NCBI GenBank assembly: GCA_947650365.1
Contig: OX393549.1
Span: 11,389,619-11,453,618 of the forward strand
Direction: 5' to 3'
Source: Chamaelirium japonicum
Taxonomy: Eukaryota > Streptophyta > Magnoliopsida > Liliales > Melanthiaceae
DNA length: 64,000 nt
Position numbers and translations under genes: made by a program. Every line of letters starts with the position of its first letter. Within the stretch, counting starts at the first letter, position 1. Of the stretch, positions 62,492 through 64,000 are shown one piece after another. Under the pieces are notes generated by a model. That model was not told the DNA's origin and made no database searches. It worked only from the letters and a program-made list of their open reading frames with translations.

Positions 62492-63701
62492 TCAGCCGCT
62501 CGTCAGCGCGACCGCCGCCTCCTGCACCAGTGGCCGCGTGGCGTGCACGAACACTTCCGCCTCCCGCTCCACCTGCTCCCGGCACCGGTCCACCCCCTCC
62601 CGCCCCTCCCCCATCCGCTTCACGAACCCCACGAAGCGCCGCCAGTTGTCCGGGTGGAACAGGTCCGGGCTCATCCGCAGGTACGTGAACCCGCACATCT
62701 CCTCGGGCCCGCCCATCGCCTCCGCCGCCGTCCGCGCGATCTGGTCGAGCGCCGTCTCGTCGTACCGCGGCAGCGCGTTCTCCCCCGCCAGCTCCACCCC
62801 GGCCTCCCGCGCCGCAGCCGCCACCTGCCGCACCAGCCCCTCCGGCCGACACATGGCCTCCCCGGGCTGCTCCCCGTCCCGCATCTCCACGCACGTGAAG
62901 TTCAATATCGCGCCGTGCCGGCCCAGCATGCGGGCGATGGGGAGGTAGCCGTCGCGGAACCGTGTGTTGTAGTAGCCGGCGGTGAGCTCCGGGGCGTGGG
63001 ACCGCGTGCCGTAGTGCCAGTGGATGCCGGCGACTTTAACGGAGATCTTGGCGCCGGTGCCCTTGAAGACGGACGACGCGGCGGAGAGGACGCGCTCCCC
63101 GTGGTCGAGAAGCAGCCCGGAGTACCAGGTGAGGAAGAACTCGCCGTAGGGGCCGCTCCACCCACCCTCCCGGCGGAAGAAGGGGGAGTCCTCCGGCCAG
63201 TTGTTGTAGCTCCCGGCGTCCGAGGGTCCTCCGTGGCCCCACTCCGGCTTCCCCGCCTCCTCCGCCGCCGCCTTCAGGCTGCTCAACATGTACTTGTCGT
63301 AGCACTGGAAGGCCCCGATGCCGGGGAACTTCCAAGTGCCGTTGAGCTCCGGGTAGGATGGGTACCTCAGCTCCCCTGCGGGGCCCATCCCCACTTGGAT
63401 CTCCTGCGGGAGTGACCACACAAAAATGTAAGGCACAGGGAAGGAATTCACGAAATGGACGGTGGAGATGAAGTGGGGCGAGATGCGTACGACGATGGTG
63501 GAGCCGAGGAGGGGTTGGAAGTGGTCGCGGAAGGCGCGCATGAAGTCCGCGTAGCACTGGACCGGGGTGCGGCCCTTGAGGACGGGGAGTGTGTCGCAGC
63601 CGAGCGACAGGTACTCGTAGTTGCGCCGGCCCCACTGGTCCGTGTACGCCAGGTCCGGCTCCTTCTCCATCTCCTCCGCTGCCCACCTCGGGAGCGGTAT
63701 C
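62492..63701 (-). CDS. BAM1-like: Beta-amylase, 3' exons (gene continues past the window)
   Basis: Beta-amylase (glycoside hydrolase family 14) releases maltose from non-reducing ends of starch. Exons 63701-63491 and 63403-62492 encode 373 residues, with an 87-nt intron (63490-63404) and an upstream acceptor at 63702-63704. The exons start IPLPRW, then [11 protein letters not shown]. Both catalytic glutamates are present: the one in [12 protein letters not shown] and the one in [11 protein letters not shown]. The inner loop FTCVEMRD and [21 protein letters not shown] are intact. The C-terminus [27 protein letters not shown] points to the plastid BAM1 group; this assignment is from memory and less certain than the family. 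The N-terminal part with the transit peptide and flexible loop lies outside the window. The exons are strongly GC-rich. A LINE lies about 360 bp downstream. Confidence 0.93.
63404..63490 (-). other. 87-nt in-frame intron of the beta-amylase gene
   Basis: Donor GTACGC, acceptor CCCGCAG. The length is a multiple of three, phase 0, and contains no stop, so the frame stays open if it is retained. Family alignment (GSTIV followed by [12 protein letters not shown]) requires its removal. Confidence 0.85.
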
Positions 63702-63704
63702 CTG

Positions 63705-64000
63705 CATCGGAGGCCCAATTTAAGACCGAAATAATTCTGATCCTCGTGAAAAGTTGAGCTACAGTTCGGATAAGAAGATCATTTGAAATCCAGCCCCTCC
63801 TAAAATGATCTAAGTCAAACAGTCTTTAACTTTTAATTTTGACTTTTCAGTCCAGTACAAAATACAAATTAATAAAGTATCCTTCTCCAGTACTAATTCA
63901 GTTGAGTATGGATTGGACTGCCACAGTAATTAGAAGTATCAATTTGATTGCTACAGTATTTCTACAGTGTAAATTCATTGCCGCTGAATTACTAATGGGG
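63705..64000 (-). other. Upstream intron of the beta-amylase gene, partial
   Basis: AT-rich sequence before the acceptor at 63702-63704. No exon is seen up to the window edge. Confidence 0.7.

Noticed and set aside
62418-63757. Other long open frames over the beta-amylase exons, including a 290-codon plus-strand one
   Set aside because: GC-rich exons give stop-poor shadow frames. Their composition is Arg/Pro/Gly-rich and only the minus frame matches a protein family.

Overview
The window is nuclear DNA from a flowering plant. Its genes have short exons with GT/AG introns, and most of the sequence is nested plant-type transposable elements: Ty1/copia, Ty3/gypsy of the Tat type, a plant L1 LINE, Helitrons and hAT-type MITEs. 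The very GC-rich beta-amylase exons beside AT-rich introns lean towards a monocot, but this is only an inference. There is a 500-N assembly gap at 50455-50954.

Layout. (1) 877-15900, + strand: a complete kinetochore MIS12 gene that I reassembled as seven exons closing one 240-codon frame. Introns 2, 3 and 5 are swollen by repeats. Intron 2 carries a copia gag relic split by a 2.3-kb solo LTR with a perfect 5-bp target duplication, and intron 5 carries an L1 fragment. (2) 16.4-21.6 kb: intergenic repeats, including a tandem array of about six short Helitrons (18962-20884). (3) 21593-49926: one 28.3-kb nest. The outer element is a minus-strand copia retrotransposon (LTRs 21598-23920 and 47626-49921, target duplication TATGT). 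It contains a 17.3-kb Tat/gypsy insertion (LTRs 26102-26958 and 42549-43405, target duplication CAGAT) and a hAT-like element (45505-46649). (4) 50.4-55.4 kb: the gap, the start of an unidentified gene, a (GA)n tract of about 160 bp, and a series of MITEs, three of them with perfect 8-bp target duplications. (5) 55450-62130, - strand: a near full-length but broken L1-type LINE. (6) 62492-63701, - strand: the 3' exons of a beta-amylase gene that continues beyond the window edge.

The most unusual object is the Tat/gypsy insertion. One insertion, bounded by matching LTRs and a target duplication, holds an inverted copy of the family's own 5' part (partial LTR, primer site, gag-pol). This gives two copies of the antisense accessory gene as 3.1-kb inverted arms. 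Both junctions show 3-4 nt microhomology. The accessory gene keeps two spliceosomal introns, which fits its being antisense to the element's genomic RNA. A 118-bp tandem array rich in a 16-bp perfect palindrome lies next to the 3' LTR.

Only MIS12, the beta-amylase and perhaps the gene start beside the gap look like host genes. Everything else that codes is transposon-derived and interrupted by stops or frameshifts.
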